Below are positions 34,769-42,699 of a stretch of 64,000 bases of DNA, piece after piece. Below the pieces are notes generated by a model, which worked only from the letters and a program-made list of their open reading frames with translations, was not told the origin of the DNA and searched no databases. Numbering within the stretch: position 1 is the first letter of the stretch; each line of letters opens with the position of its first letter. The position numbers were made by a program, and so were the translations under genes. The DNA lies in NCBI RefSeq assembly GCF_965228805.1, contig NZ_CBDDIE010000003.1:930001-994000 (forward strand). Reading direction: 5' to 3'. The stretch comes from JASBTN01 sp965228805 (GTDB lineage Bacteria > Pseudomonadota > Alphaproteobacteria > Rhodobacterales > Rhodobacteraceae).

Positions 34769-35320
34769 TCATATCCCCTGCTGCCACTGCAAGATCGCGT
34801 CGCTGGGCGCGAGCAGCATGATGATGTTCAGCGCCAGACCGTCTCGGATCAACAGGGTGGTCAACACCTCGAACCCCACAATGATCGCGAGCGTCGCCCA
34901 GATCGGCAGGCGCAGCGCCAGCCAGAAGCCAACGAACATCGCGACCACATCCAGGCCCGAGTTGATTACCGCATCGCCCCAATACTCGTCGCTGACAGTG
35001 GTTTCGCGGTAGCGGTTGATCACGGCCTCGGTGTTCTCGACCACCTCCCAGGCGCATTCCACCACGGTGGCGACCAGAAGGCGCCAGCCCAGGCCTGCGC
35101 GGCGCATCACAAGGAAGGTGGCGCCGTAGAACAGGAAACCATGGATCAGGTGGCTGGGCGCATACCAGTCGAACAGATGCTGCGAGCTGCCGGATCCATC
35201 CCACAACCAGATCTCTCCACAGGTGCAGATCAGGTTGCGACCCATCATCCACAGGGTGACCAGGGTGCCGACGAAGACAACGAATGTGGCCCAATAGGGC
35301 AGATAACGACGATCAAACAT
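34769..35320 (-). CDS. DUF2585 (UPF0314) membrane protein
   Basis: A 183-aa integral membrane protein of four or five segments with the conserved family core MGRNLICTCGEIWLWDGSGSSQHLFDWY and SHLIHGFLFY (Cys-x-Cys and His residues in both). Members are widespread in alphaproteobacteria and have no assigned function that I know. It converges on fahA (17 nt) and is divergent from the DUF2059 gene, so it interrupts the homogentisate cluster on the opposite strand. Confidence 0.85.
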   Translation of the reverse strand: MFDRRYLPYWATFVVFVGTLVTLWMMGRNLICTCGEIWLWDGSGSSQHLFDWYAPSHLIHGFLFYGATFLVMRRAGLGWRLLVATVVECAWEVVENTEAVINRYRETTVSDEYWGDAVINSGLDVVAMFVGFWLALRLPIWATLAIIVGFEVLTTLLIRDGLALNIIMLLAPSDAILQWQQGI

Positions 35321-35421
35321 GCGGCGATGGAATCACGCCAGCGCGCGGCTGTCTACCACCTTGTATCCGGCAACGGTCCACGGGAAGCTGCGCGCGCGTC
35401 CACCTTGAAAGGAAACTTGCA

Positions 35422-35883
35422 ATGCGCCTGATCACCCTGTCTCTTGTCGCCTCTCTGCTGATGCCCCTGCCCGCCCTGGCGGACACCAAGGCACTGGCAC
35501 ATGAATACGCCAACCTGCCCGGTGTGCAGCAGTTGTTCGAAGACATGTTCTCCTCCGAAGCCCTGGCCGCTCAGTTCCGGCTGGGCGTACCCGCAGAGAT
35601 CGAAATCTCGGACGAAAAACTGTCCCGGATCGGAGACGTCCTGTCGATCGAGATGAACAAGCTGCGCCCGGAGATGACCAACTACATGATCACCAGCATG
35701 GCCGACGCCTTCTCGGAGGATGAGCTGTCGGCACTGATCGAATTCTACAGCTCGGAACATGGCGCCTCCGCCATGCGCAAGATGCAGCCCTACATGGCCG
35801 ATGTCATGGCGCAGCTCATGCCGCGAATGGGGGCGATGCAGCAGGCCGTTCTGCCGCAGATCATCGAAATCATGCAGGAATGA
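35422..35883 (+). CDS. DUF2059 exported protein
   Basis: A 153-aa protein with a clean signal peptide (cleaved about residue 20, ALAD) and a helical DUF2059-like domain (DAFSEDELSALIEFYSSEHGASAMRKMQPYM). The family is periplasmic and uncharacterised. ATG 35422 follows GAAAGGAAAC; the frame is open upstream without a start signal. It lies between fahA and the metallo-beta-lactamase gene, but a metabolic link with them is not evident. Confidence 0.8.
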   Translation: MRLITLSLVASLLMPLPALADTKALAHEYANLPGVQQLFEDMFSSEALAAQFRLGVPAEIEISDEKLSRIGDVLSIEMNKLRPEMTNYMITSMADAFSEDELSALIEFYSSEHGASAMRKMQPYMADVMAQLMPRMGAMQQAVLPQIIEIMQE

Positions 35884-35965
35884 CCCCTGCCTCAAAGCAC
35901 GCTGGCGCGGAAGCCCCCCGACCGCGCCAGCCCGAACCCTGACCAACGCATAGAGGATTAACCCC

Positions 35966-36916
35966 ATGGCCAAGGCATTCGCGTCGCAAGGCGACATGAC
36001 CGAAAAGAAGATCACCTTCGACGAGATCGGCGAAGGGCTCTACGCCTTCACCGCCGAGGGCGACCCGAACTCCGGCGTGATCATCGGCGATGAAAGCGTC
36101 ATGATCGTCGAAGCCCAGGCGACCCCGCGCCTGGCAAACAAGGTGATCGAATGCGTGCGGTCCGTGACCGACAAGCCGATTTCCCACGTGGTACTGACCC
36201 ATTACCACGCCGTGCGCGTGCTGGGCGCCTCAGCCTTTGGCGCCAGCCAGATCATCATGTCGGACGTGGCCCGGTCCATGGTGGTCGAGCGCGGTCAGGA
36301 AGACTGGGACAGCGAGTTCCAGCGCTTCCCGCGCCTGTTCGAAGGACACGAAAGCATCCCCGGCCTGACCTGGCCGACCACCACGTTCAGCGATTCCATG
36401 ACCGTGTACCTTGGCAACCGCCGCGTCGACATCATGCAGGTCGGCCGCGCCCACACCGCTGGTGACGCCGTGATCCACGTGCCGGATCAGAACGTCATGT
36501 TCACCGGTGACATCGTCGAAGACCACTCGGCCTGCTATTGCGGCGACGGGCATTTCAACGATTGGGGTGACACACTGGACAACATCAAGTGGTTCGACGT
36601 GGACGCCATCGCACCGGGCCGTGGCGGCGCTCTGGTCGGCAAAGAGGCCGTGAATCGCGCCATCGAAAGCACCCGCGATTTCGTCGAAAGCACCTATAAG
36701 CCGGTCGCCAAGGTTGCCGCGCGCGGTGGCTCGCTGAAAGAAGCCTGGGACGCGGCCCGCGCCGAATGCGACCCGAAATTCGCCGATTACGCGATCTACG
36801 AACACTGCCTGCCCTTCAACGTGGCGCGCGCCTATGACGAAGCGCGCGGCATAGACACCCCCCGCATCTGGACCGCGCAGCGCGACCTGGACATGTGGGA
36901 AGCCCTGCAGGGCTGA
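35966..36916 (+). CDS. Metallo-beta-lactamase-fold protein with altered metal motif
   Basis: A 316-aa MBL-fold protein. Visible fold marks are the VMIVEAQATP strand, THYHAVRVLG at residues 78-87, GRAHTAGDAV with H163, and MFTGDIVEDH with D182. The canonical HxHxDH metal motif reads H79-Y-H81-A-V83-R84, so the Asp and third His of metal site 2 are absent. A mononuclear or non-hydrolytic role is therefore likely. Its place in the homogentisate cluster suggests a helper or thioester/lactone hydrolase for aromatic acids, but the substrate is unknown. Confidence 0.8.
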   Translation: MAKAFASQGDMTEKKITFDEIGEGLYAFTAEGDPNSGVIIGDESVMIVEAQATPRLANKVIECVRSVTDKPISHVVLTHYHAVRVLGASAFGASQIIMSDVARSMVVERGQEDWDSEFQRFPRLFEGHESIPGLTWPTTTFSDSMTVYLGNRRVDIMQVGRAHTAGDAVIHVPDQNVMFTGDIVEDHSACYCGDGHFNDWGDTLDNIKWFDVDAIAPGRGGALVGKEAVNRAIESTRDFVESTYKPVAKVAARGGSLKEAWDAARAECDPKFADYAIYEHCLPFNVARAYDEARGIDTPRIWTAQRDLDMWEALQG

Positions 36917-36918
36917 TC

Positions 36919-37167
36919 ATGACCCGCGTCACTCACTTCAAAACGGCCGCTCTGAAAGCGGCGGTCGTTCTAATCCCCTCCTACTTGGCTGCTTATCTGA
37001 CGGACAAGATGGTTTGGGTGGTTCCCACATTGGCTGCATCGAGCTTCTTTGCTGCAACCATTGGACTGGAAGCCACAGCTCTGCGACGCAGGGTCGATGA
37101 GGATGGGGAGAGTGACGCCGAGGACGAGCAGGACGCACAAAGCCTGGAGACACTCTTCGAGAGTTGA
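36919..37167 (+). CDS. Hypothetical small membrane protein
   Basis: An 82-aa product starting at ATG 36919, 2 nt after the MBL gene stop. A hydrophobic stretch of two likely membrane segments (about residues 10-28 and 33-52) precedes a basic junction (ALRRRV) and a very acidic tail (DEDGESDAEDEQD). I recognise no family. Base composition is less GC-rich than its neighbours and no strong ribosome site is visible, though its position suggests coupling to the preceding stop. Confidence 0.5.
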   Translation: MTRVTHFKTAALKAAVVLIPSYLAAYLTDKMVWVVPTLAASSFFAATIGLEATALRRRVDEDGESDAEDEQDAQSLETLFES

Positions 37168-37242
37168 TCCAGCCGGGACAGCCCCGGACCACACCAACGC
37201 TCGTCGCATCTTGAGGAGACATGCGGCGAGCGGCCACACCTA

Positions 37243-37259
37243 TCGTTGCAAACGCAACG
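37243..37259 (+). promoter_or_regulatory. Candidate operator upstream of the aromatic hydroxylase
   Basis: CGTTGC-AAAC-GCAACG (37244-37259) is a perfect 6+4+6 inverted repeat, 56 nt before the hydroxylase start codon. The 16 bases from 37243 match 12 of 16 with the element at 31957-31972 in the hmgA promoter. A regulator gene for it is not in the window. Confidence 0.45.
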
Positions 37260-37314
37260 GAATTTACGGTTTAAGCTAAGGGCAGAAACCCTGCCCGTCG
37301 CCGGAGGAGACACA

Positions 37315-38934
37315 ATGAACGCCGAGAACAAGATTTTCGAAGTGCCGCTCTATGCCTATGAGCGGAGCCCGGACCAGGACAGCGAAGCTGCGGTCCGCCA
37401 CCCCGTCGTGATCATCGGCGCAGGCCCCATCGGCCTGGGCATGGCAATCGACCTGGCCCAACAGGACGTGCCGGTGGTGATCCTGGACGACAATGACAAG
37501 GTCTCCTTCGGCTCGCGTGCGGTGTGCTACGCCAAGCGCCCGCTGGAAATCCTCGACCGCCTGGGCTGTGGCCAGCCGATGGTGGACAAGGGCGTCGAAT
37601 GGAACCTGGGCAAGGTCTTCTTCGACGAACGCAAGATCTATGAGTTCGACCTCTTGCCCGAAGACGGGCACGAGCGTCCGGCCTTCATCAACCTCCAGCA
37701 GTATTACTTCGAGGAATACCTGGTGAACCGGGTCCGCGAGCTGCAGGCCGAGGGCAAGAAGATCGAGATCCGCGGCAAGAACAAGGTCTCGGCGATCAGC
37801 AACAACCACACCCATGCCACGCTGGAAGTGGACACGCCGGAAGGCCCCTACAATGTCGAAGCCGACTGGCTGATCGCCTGTGACGGCGCCGGTTCACCGA
37901 CCCGCCAGATGCTGGGCCTCGACTTCGTCGGTCGCGTGTTCGAAGACAACTTCCTGATCGCCGATGTGATCATGGAAGCCGACTTCCCCACTGAACGCTG
38001 GTTCTGGTTCGACCCACCCTTCAACAAGGGTCAGTCCGCTCTCCTGCACAAGCAGCCCGACAATGTCTGGCGCATCGACCTGCAACTGGGCTGGGACATC
38101 GACAAGGACGAGGAAAAGAAACCGGAAAACGTCATCCCGCGCCTCAAGGCGATGCTGGGCGAGGACGTGCAGTTCGAACTGGAATGGGTGTCGATCTATA
38201 CCTTCCAATGCCGCCGGATGGAGAAATTCCGCCATGGCCGCGTGATCTTTGCCGGTGACGCCGCGCACCAGGTGTCGCCCTTCGGCGCCCGCGGCGCGAA
38301 CTCGGGCCTGCAGGACACCGACAACCTGGGCTGGAAACTGAAGCTGGTGATGGACGGCAAGGCGCCCGAAAGCCTGCTGGAAAGCTACGACATGGAGCGG
38401 ATCCATGGCGCGGACGAGAACATCATGAACTCCTCGCGCTCGACCGACTTCATTACGCCGAAGTCGGACATGTCCCGTATCCTGCGCGACGCGGTGCTGG
38501 ACCTGGCCGAGCAGCATGAATTCGCCCGCCCGCTGGTCAATGCCGGTCGCCTGTCGGTGCCCTGCACCTATGACGGCTCGCCCTTGAACACCGCCGACGC
38601 GCTGGATGGGCCGGAGCGAACGCGCCCTGGTTCCCCCTGCCCGGACGTGAAGCTGGGTGACGACTATCTTCTGCGTCAACTGGGCGACAAGTTCACCCTG
38701 CTGACCATCGACGCAGATGCGCCGGACAGCCTGGAAGAGGACGGGATCGAAGTGACCCGCCTGGCCCTGTCGGCCAAGGCCGATACCACGGGCCTCTTGA
38801 AGGCGCGCTACCTCGGTAACGAGGAGTCAGCGGTCTACCTGATCCGTCCCGACCAGCACGTGGCGGCCCGCCGCCCGAGCTTTGACGAAAACCTGTTCCG
38901 CGCCGCCATTCGCCGCGCCACCGGAAAGGAGTAA
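37315..38934 (+). CDS. FAD-dependent aromatic hydroxylase (MhaA/MhpA-like)
   Basis: A 539-aa group A flavoprotein monooxygenase. The Rossmann motif VVIIGAGPIGLGMA is at residues 31-44, the second FAD motif GRVIFAGDAAHQVSPFGARG is in the middle, and a thioredoxin-like C-terminal domain follows (about 430-539), as in PheA/MhpA enzymes. ATG 37315 follows CCGGAGGAGACACA. Neighbours hmgA and fahA point to an enzyme that makes homogentisate; the reported 3-hydroxyphenylacetate 6-hydroxylase MhaA of Pseudomonas putida, paired with a small MhaB protein, has the same arrangement. Substrate is an inference; 3-hydroxyphenylpropionate-type activity is the alternative. Confidence 0.85.
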   Translation: MNAENKIFEVPLYAYERSPDQDSEAAVRHPVVIIGAGPIGLGMAIDLAQQDVPVVILDDNDKVSFGSRAVCYAKRPLEILDRLGCGQPMVDKGVEWNLGKVFFDERKIYEFDLLPEDGHERPAFINLQQYYFEEYLVNRVRELQAEGKKIEIRGKNKVSAISNNHTHATLEVDTPEGPYNVEADWLIACDGAGSPTRQMLGLDFVGRVFEDNFLIADVIMEADFPTERWFWFDPPFNKGQSALLHKQPDNVWRIDLQLGWDIDKDEEKKPENVIPRLKAMLGEDVQFELEWVSIYTFQCRRMEKFRHGRVIFAGDAAHQVSPFGARGANSGLQDTDNLGWKLKLVMDGKAPESLLESYDMERIHGADENIMNSSRSTDFITPKSDMSRILRDAVLDLAEQHEFARPLVNAGRLSVPCTYDGSPLNTADALDGPERTRPGSPCPDVKLGDDYLLRQLGDKFTLLTIDADAPDSLEEDGIEVTRLALSAKADTTGLLKARYLGNEESAVYLIRPDQHVAARRPSFDENLFRAAIRRATGKE

Positions 38935-38938
38935 CCCC

Positions 38939-39133
38939 ATGTCTGATCTGAACCTGCAACCGAACATCGCTGGCGCGGATGACTTCTACGCCGAACTTCT
39001 GGCCGCCCACGAGGGCCTGTCAAAAGCGGACAGCGATGCGCTGAATGCCCGCCTTGTGCTGGTGCTGGCCAACCAGGTGGGTGACCGCGCGGTGCTGAGC
39101 GAAGCCCTGAAGGTGGCCAAGCTGGACGGCTGA
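38939..39133 (+). CDS. DUF2783 small protein, possible hydroxylase coupling protein (MhaB-like)
   Basis: A 64-aa acidic helical protein beginning 4 nt after the hydroxylase stop behind AAAGGAG. Features are LNLQPNIAGADDFYAELLAAHEGLS and LNARLVLVLANQVGD, which I recognise as DUF2783. Strict pairing with the flavin hydroxylase, and the small size, agree with the coupling component MhaB of the two-component 3-hydroxyphenylacetate hydroxylase. An intrinsic terminator follows. The molecular role is an inference. Confidence 0.75.
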   Translation: MSDLNLQPNIAGADDFYAELLAAHEGLSKADSDALNARLVLVLANQVGDRAVLSEALKVAKLDG

Positions 39134-39152
39134 ACCACCTGACAAGACACTC

Positions 39153-39184
39153 AAAAGCCCGGCCATTGGCCGGGCTTTTCTTTT
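39153..39184 (+). terminator. Strong terminator of the homogentisate cluster (bidirectional)
   Basis: A perfect 12-bp stem AAAAGCCCGGCC / GGCCGGGCTTTT with a 3-nt loop, followed by CTTTT. Because the stem starts with A-residues it can also end transcription of the converging membrane-protein gene on the minus strand (stop at 39199). Confidence 0.92.
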
Positions 39185-39198
39185 GCTGTGCGCGTGCC

Positions 39199-39579
39199 TC
39201 AAGCAGGCCTGCGCCGCGCCAAAACAGGTGACACCGCACCGGCCACCACCATCAAGGCCGCCACCTGGCCCAGAACCACTGCAGGCCAGATCAGCGCAAA
39301 TTGATCGTTGAGGTATTTCTGCGGCCCAAAGGACAAAAGCGCGATCACCACCGCCAGCAGCGCAAACGCCCGACCCAGCAACGTGGTCGGGCGCAGCAGG
39401 ATGCCTGCCACCGCCGTGGCAAACCCTGCCGCCAGAATGGGTGCAATCGCTCCCAGCGGGATTTTCACCGGTGGATGGGGTGGCACTCCGGCATAAAGCG
39501 ACGCCAGCATGACCCCCTGCAGAATGATCAGCATCACCAGCCCGGTGGTTGCAATTCTTGTGTTCTCATCATCTCTCAT
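39199..39579 (-). CDS. Small four-helix membrane protein of unknown function
   Basis: A 126-aa protein with four hydrophobic segments (about residues 10-28, 40-60, 65-85 and 98-118) and a charged N-terminus (MRDDENTR). ATG 39579 follows TTGGAGGCTGAT. No family is recognised. It is divergent from a TetR gene, and the two share an intergenic region with two palindromes, so it is the likely target of that regulator, possibly as a transport or stress protein. Confidence 0.72.
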   Translation of the reverse strand: MRDDENTRIATTGLVMLIILQGVMLASLYAGVPPHPPVKIPLGAIAPILAAGFATAVAGILLRPTTLLGRAFALLAVVIALLSFGPQKYLNDQFALIWPAVVLGQVAALMVVAGAVSPVLARRRPA

Positions 39580-39593
39580 ATCAGCCTCCAATA

Positions 39594-39639
39594 CCGTAAT
39601 CATGTGTACGCTTGTACCTAGCCGTAATTGCATGTACGG
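39594..39639. promoter_or_regulatory. Tandem TetR-type operators
   Basis: Two 18-bp imperfect palindromes, CCGTAAT-N4-TGTACGC (39594-39611) and CCGTAAT-N4-TGTACGG (39622-39639), agree at 13 of 18 positions and are 28 bp centre to centre. The central four bases differ (CATG and TGCA) but each is itself palindromic. They fill the gap between the divergent membrane-protein and tetR genes, as expected for an autoregulating TetR repressor. Confidence 0.6.
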
Positions 39640-39666
39640 ATTCTGTCAACAGGTTTGGAGGCCCCC

Positions 39667-40275
39667 GTGAAATCGGACAAACGCGAAATACGACAGCAGC
39701 AGATCGAAACCGCCGCCTATGAGGTATTGGAACAAAAGGGCTTTGCCGGGGCCTCAATGCTGGCCATTGCCAAGGCGGCAAAGGCCTCGAACGAGACGCT
39801 TTATCGCTGGTATGGGGACAAGATCGGACTGTTTTCCGCCCTGGTTGAAGGCAATGCGGCAGAGGTCCGCCAAATGCTGGAAACCGGCTTGGAGGCACAG
39901 GCGGACCCGATGCAGATCCTAGAGGATTTCGCGCCTGCCCTGCTGACGCTATTGCTGGGGGACCGCGCAATTGCGCTGAACCGGGCGGCTGCGGCGGACA
40001 GTACCGGAGCGCTGGGGCAGGCGATTTCCCGGTCCGGGCGCGAAGCCATTGCGCCTCTGATCTCCCAAGTGCTCGAACAGGCGCGCGCGGACGGGGTCCT
40101 GGACTTTGACATCCCCCAGGACGCAGTGTCCCTGTTTCTGGACCTGCTGGTCGGGGATCAACAGATCCGGCGCGCCATCGGCCAGACCAAATGTCCCACA
40201 CCAGATGAAATTGCTCGACGCGCCACCCGGGCACTGTCGCATTTCCGCCTGCTTCTGTCGCCTACCGACCGGTAA
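39667..40275 (+). CDS. TetR/AcrR family transcriptional regulator
   Basis: A 202-aa TetR-type repressor. The N-terminal helix-turn-helix (about residues 10-55) reads IETAAYEVLEQKGFAGASMLAIAKAAKASNETLYRWYGDK in pieces: the turn motif GFAGAS and the recognition helix SNETLYRWYG are clear. The C-terminal ligand domain is helical and Ala/Leu-rich. The start is a GTG at 39667 behind TTTGGAGG. It probably represses its own gene and the divergent membrane-protein gene; the ligand is unknown. Confidence 0.88.
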   Translation: MKSDKREIRQQQIETAAYEVLEQKGFAGASMLAIAKAAKASNETLYRWYGDKIGLFSALVEGNAAEVRQMLETGLEAQADPMQILEDFAPALLTLLLGDRAIALNRAAAADSTGALGQAISRSGREAIAPLISQVLEQARADGVLDFDIPQDAVSLFLDLLVGDQQIRRAIGQTKCPTPDEIARRATRALSHFRLLLSPTDR

Positions 40276-40309
40276 TCTGCCAGAGCACCGAACGGACCGG
40301 GACGCCGAA

Positions 40310-40338
40310 ATTGGTCCGCCGACCAATCCAATAATTGG
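40310..40338 (+). promoter_or_regulatory. Inverted repeats upstream of the aldehyde dehydrogenase
   Basis: ATTGGTC-N4-GACCAAT (40310-40327) is followed directly by CCAAT-A-ATTGG (40328-40338), so the element TTGG/CCAA appears four times in 29 bp. It lies in the 166-nt gap between tetR and the aldehyde dehydrogenase gene and may be an operator array; no U-run follows, so it is not a normal terminator. Confidence 0.4.
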
Positions 40339-40441
40339 CCATTTCCACCAGCACGATTTTTTGATCATATCCCCCGGAAGCTTGCTTGCACCTACCGAAT
40401 CCCGGTGACAGAGTGCCGCCAAATCCGAACCGGAGTGAGAC

Positions 40442-41881
40442 ATGATCGAGAAACGCGACTTCTACATCAACGGTGCTTGGGTAGCCCCCACCGTCCCGAA
40501 TGACTTCCCCGTCATCAACCCTTCGACCGAGGAAGCCTTCGCCACCATTTCGCTGGGCGGCCAGGCTGACACGGACGCGGCGGTCGCAGCGGCCAAGGCG
40601 GCGTTCACGACCTGGGGTGTGAGCTCCAAGGCGGACCGGCTGGAAGTGCTGCAGAACATCGCCGAGGAATACGCCAAGCGCGGTGAAGACCTGGCCCAGG
40701 CGATGAGCCAGGAAATGGGCGCGCCGATCAGCCTGGCGCGCGCCAATCAGGTCGGCGCCGGTGCCTATCACATCAAGAACTTCATCCGCGCCTTCGAAGG
40801 GTTCGAGTTCGACAAGATGCTGGGCGCCCATGCCCCGAACGACCGCATCCTCTACGAACCCATCGGAGTCTGCGCCCTGATCACGCCGTGGAACTGGCCA
40901 ATGAACCAGGTCTCGTTGAAGGTCATTGCCGCACTCGCGGCGGGCTCCACCATGGTTCTGAAACCGTCGGAAATCTCGCCTCTATCTTCGGTCGTCTGGT
41001 CCGAGATCATGCATGACGCGGGTGTGCCTGCGGGCGTCTACAACATGGTCAACGGCGATGGCGTCGGCGTCGGCACGCAGCTGTCGACCCACCCGGACGT
41101 GGACATGGTCAGCTTTACCGGCTCAACCCGCGCCGGCATCGCGATCTCAAAGGCCGCCGCCGACACGCTGAAACGCGTGAGCCTGGAGCTGGGCGGCAAG
41201 GGGGCCAACATCCTCTTTGCCGACGCGGACGAGAAAGCCGTGAAACGCGGCGTGCTGCACATGATGCAGAACACCGGGCAAAGCTGTAACGCCCCCTCGC
41301 GCATGCTGGTGCAGCGCGAGATCTACGACCAGTCGGTCGAAGCCGCACGCGAGATTGCCGAAGGCGTCGGCGTCGGTCCGGCCAGCGAGGAAGGCCGCCA
41401 TATCGGCCCGGTCGTGTCCGAGCTTCAATGGGGCAAGATCCAGGATCTGATCCAGAAAGGCATCGACGAGGGCGCCCGCCTGGTCGCCGGCGGCACCGGC
41501 CGTCCCGAAGGTCTGAACAAGGGCTATTTCGTCAAACCGACCGTCTTTGCCGACGTGACCAACCAGATGACCATCGCCCGCGAGGAAATCTTCGGCCCGG
41601 TCCTGTCGATGATCCCCTTCGACACCGAAGAGGAAGCCATCGAGATCGCCAATGACACGGTCTATGGCCTGACCAATTACGTGCAGACCCAGGATGGCAA
41701 GCGCGCCAACCGCGTGGCCCGCGCCCTGCGCTCGGGCATGGTCGAAGTGAACGGCCAGGGCCGTGCAGCTGGTGCGCCGTTTGGCGGTTACAAACAGTCC
41801 GGCAACGGCCGCGAAGGTGGCGTATTTGGCATCGAGGATTTCTTGGAGATCAAGGCCGCCTCGGGCTGGTTCAACGGCTGA
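40442..41881 (+). CDS. NAD(P)-dependent aldehyde dehydrogenase
   Basis: A 479-aa enzyme of the ALDH superfamily that oxidises an aldehyde to the acid. NAD-binding motifs are TPWNWPMNQ and FTGSTRAG (about 217-224); the general base Glu is in LELGGKGANI, and the catalytic Cys is in NTGQSCNAPSRM (about residue 283). The length and the C-terminal PFGGYKQSGNGREGG block are standard. The substrate cannot be told from the sequence. It stands alone between a tetR gene and a convergent peroxiredoxin gene and ends in a terminator. Confidence 0.93.
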   Translation: MIEKRDFYINGAWVAPTVPNDFPVINPSTEEAFATISLGGQADTDAAVAAAKAAFTTWGVSSKADRLEVLQNIAEEYAKRGEDLAQAMSQEMGAPISLARANQVGAGAYHIKNFIRAFEGFEFDKMLGAHAPNDRILYEPIGVCALITPWNWPMNQVSLKVIAALAAGSTMVLKPSEISPLSSVVWSEIMHDAGVPAGVYNMVNGDGVGVGTQLSTHPDVDMVSFTGSTRAGIAISKAAADTLKRVSLELGGKGANILFADADEKAVKRGVLHMMQNTGQSCNAPSRMLVQREIYDQSVEAAREIAEGVGVGPASEEGRHIGPVVSELQWGKIQDLIQKGIDEGARLVAGGTGRPEGLNKGYFVKPTVFADVTNQMTIAREEIFGPVLSMIPFDTEEEAIEIANDTVYGLTNYVQTQDGKRANRVARALRSGMVEVNGQGRAAGAPFGGYKQSGNGREGGVFGIEDFLEIKAASGWFNG

Positions 41882-41900
41882 TCCCACCTGCCGGAATTAT

Positions 41901-41940
41901 GAAAGGGCTCGCGACACGCGGGCCCTTTCGGTTTTCTTCC
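41901..41940 (+). terminator. Terminator of the aldehyde dehydrogenase gene
   Basis: A 13-bp stem with one mismatch (GAAAGGGCtCGCG / CGCGgGCCCTTTC), loop ACA, then CGGTTTTCTTCC. It lies 20 nt after the stop codon. Confidence 0.85.
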
Positions 41941-41950
41941 TCTGCATTGG

Positions 41951-42607
41951 TCAGCCCGGCTGAGGCACCACGCGCAAATAGGGCAGCACCGCATCAAAGT
42001 CGCCATGCTGCGCCCGCGCATCATCGTCGGACACCGCCGGGACGACAATCACGTCATCGCCGCTGGTCCAGTTTGCGGGCGTGGAGACCTTGTGATCCCA
42101 GGTGAGCTGCACCGAGTCGATCACGCGCAGCAACTCGTCAAAGTTCCGACCCGTGGTCATCGGGTAGGACAGCTGAAGTTTGATCTTCTTGTCGGGGCCG
42201 ATCAGGAAGACGGTGCGGACGGTCTGGTTGTCCATCGCCGTGCGCCCCTCGAAACTGTCGCCGGCCTCGGCCCCAAGCATGTCATAGAGCTTGGCCACCG
42301 ACAGCTCGGGGTCGCCGATCATGGGGTAGTTGACCGATTGGCCGGTGGCCTTTTTGATGTCTTCCTTCCACCGCAGGTGATCCTCGACCGGGTCCACCGA
42401 AATGCCGATGATCTTGCAGTTACGCTTGTCGAACTCGCCCTTGATCCCCGCCATCATGCCCAGTTCGGTCGTGCAAACGGGGGTGAAATCCTTGGGGTGG
42501 GAAAACACCACCGCCCACCCGTCGCCAATCCAATCGTGAAAAGAGATCGGGCCTTCCGTGGTGTCGGCCGTGAAATCCGGGGCAGTATCGTTGATCCTGA
42601 GTGCCAT
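41951..42607 (-). CDS. Peroxiredoxin (Prx6-type)
   Basis: A 218-aa peroxiredoxin. The peroxidatic Cys lies in FSHPKDFTPVCTTELG (about residues 34-49), the Prx6-class signature, and the long C-terminal domain (WKVSTPANWTSGDDVIVVPAVS-like; TWDHKVSTPANW) is also typical of this class. It reduces hydrogen peroxide or alkyl hydroperoxides in the cytoplasm. ATG 42607 gives the standard start MALRINDTAPDF. It converges on the aldehyde dehydrogenase terminator. Confidence 0.93.
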   Translation of the reverse strand: MALRINDTAPDFTADTTEGPISFHDWIGDGWAVVFSHPKDFTPVCTTELGMMAGIKGEFDKRNCKIIGISVDPVEDHLRWKEDIKKATGQSVNYPMIGDPELSVAKLYDMLGAEAGDSFEGRTAMDNQTVRTVFLIGPDKKIKLQLSYPMTTGRNFDELLRVIDSVQLTWDHKVSTPANWTSGDDVIVVPAVSDDDARAQHGDFDAVLPYLRVVPQPG

Positions 42608-42699
42608 AGTTTCGTCCTCCCTCACTTGATCCTGTGAGGGGCATTTTAGCACAGTCGGAAAGGGCGCCAAAATCGCCCCAAAGACAAGCAGGGGAGAGC

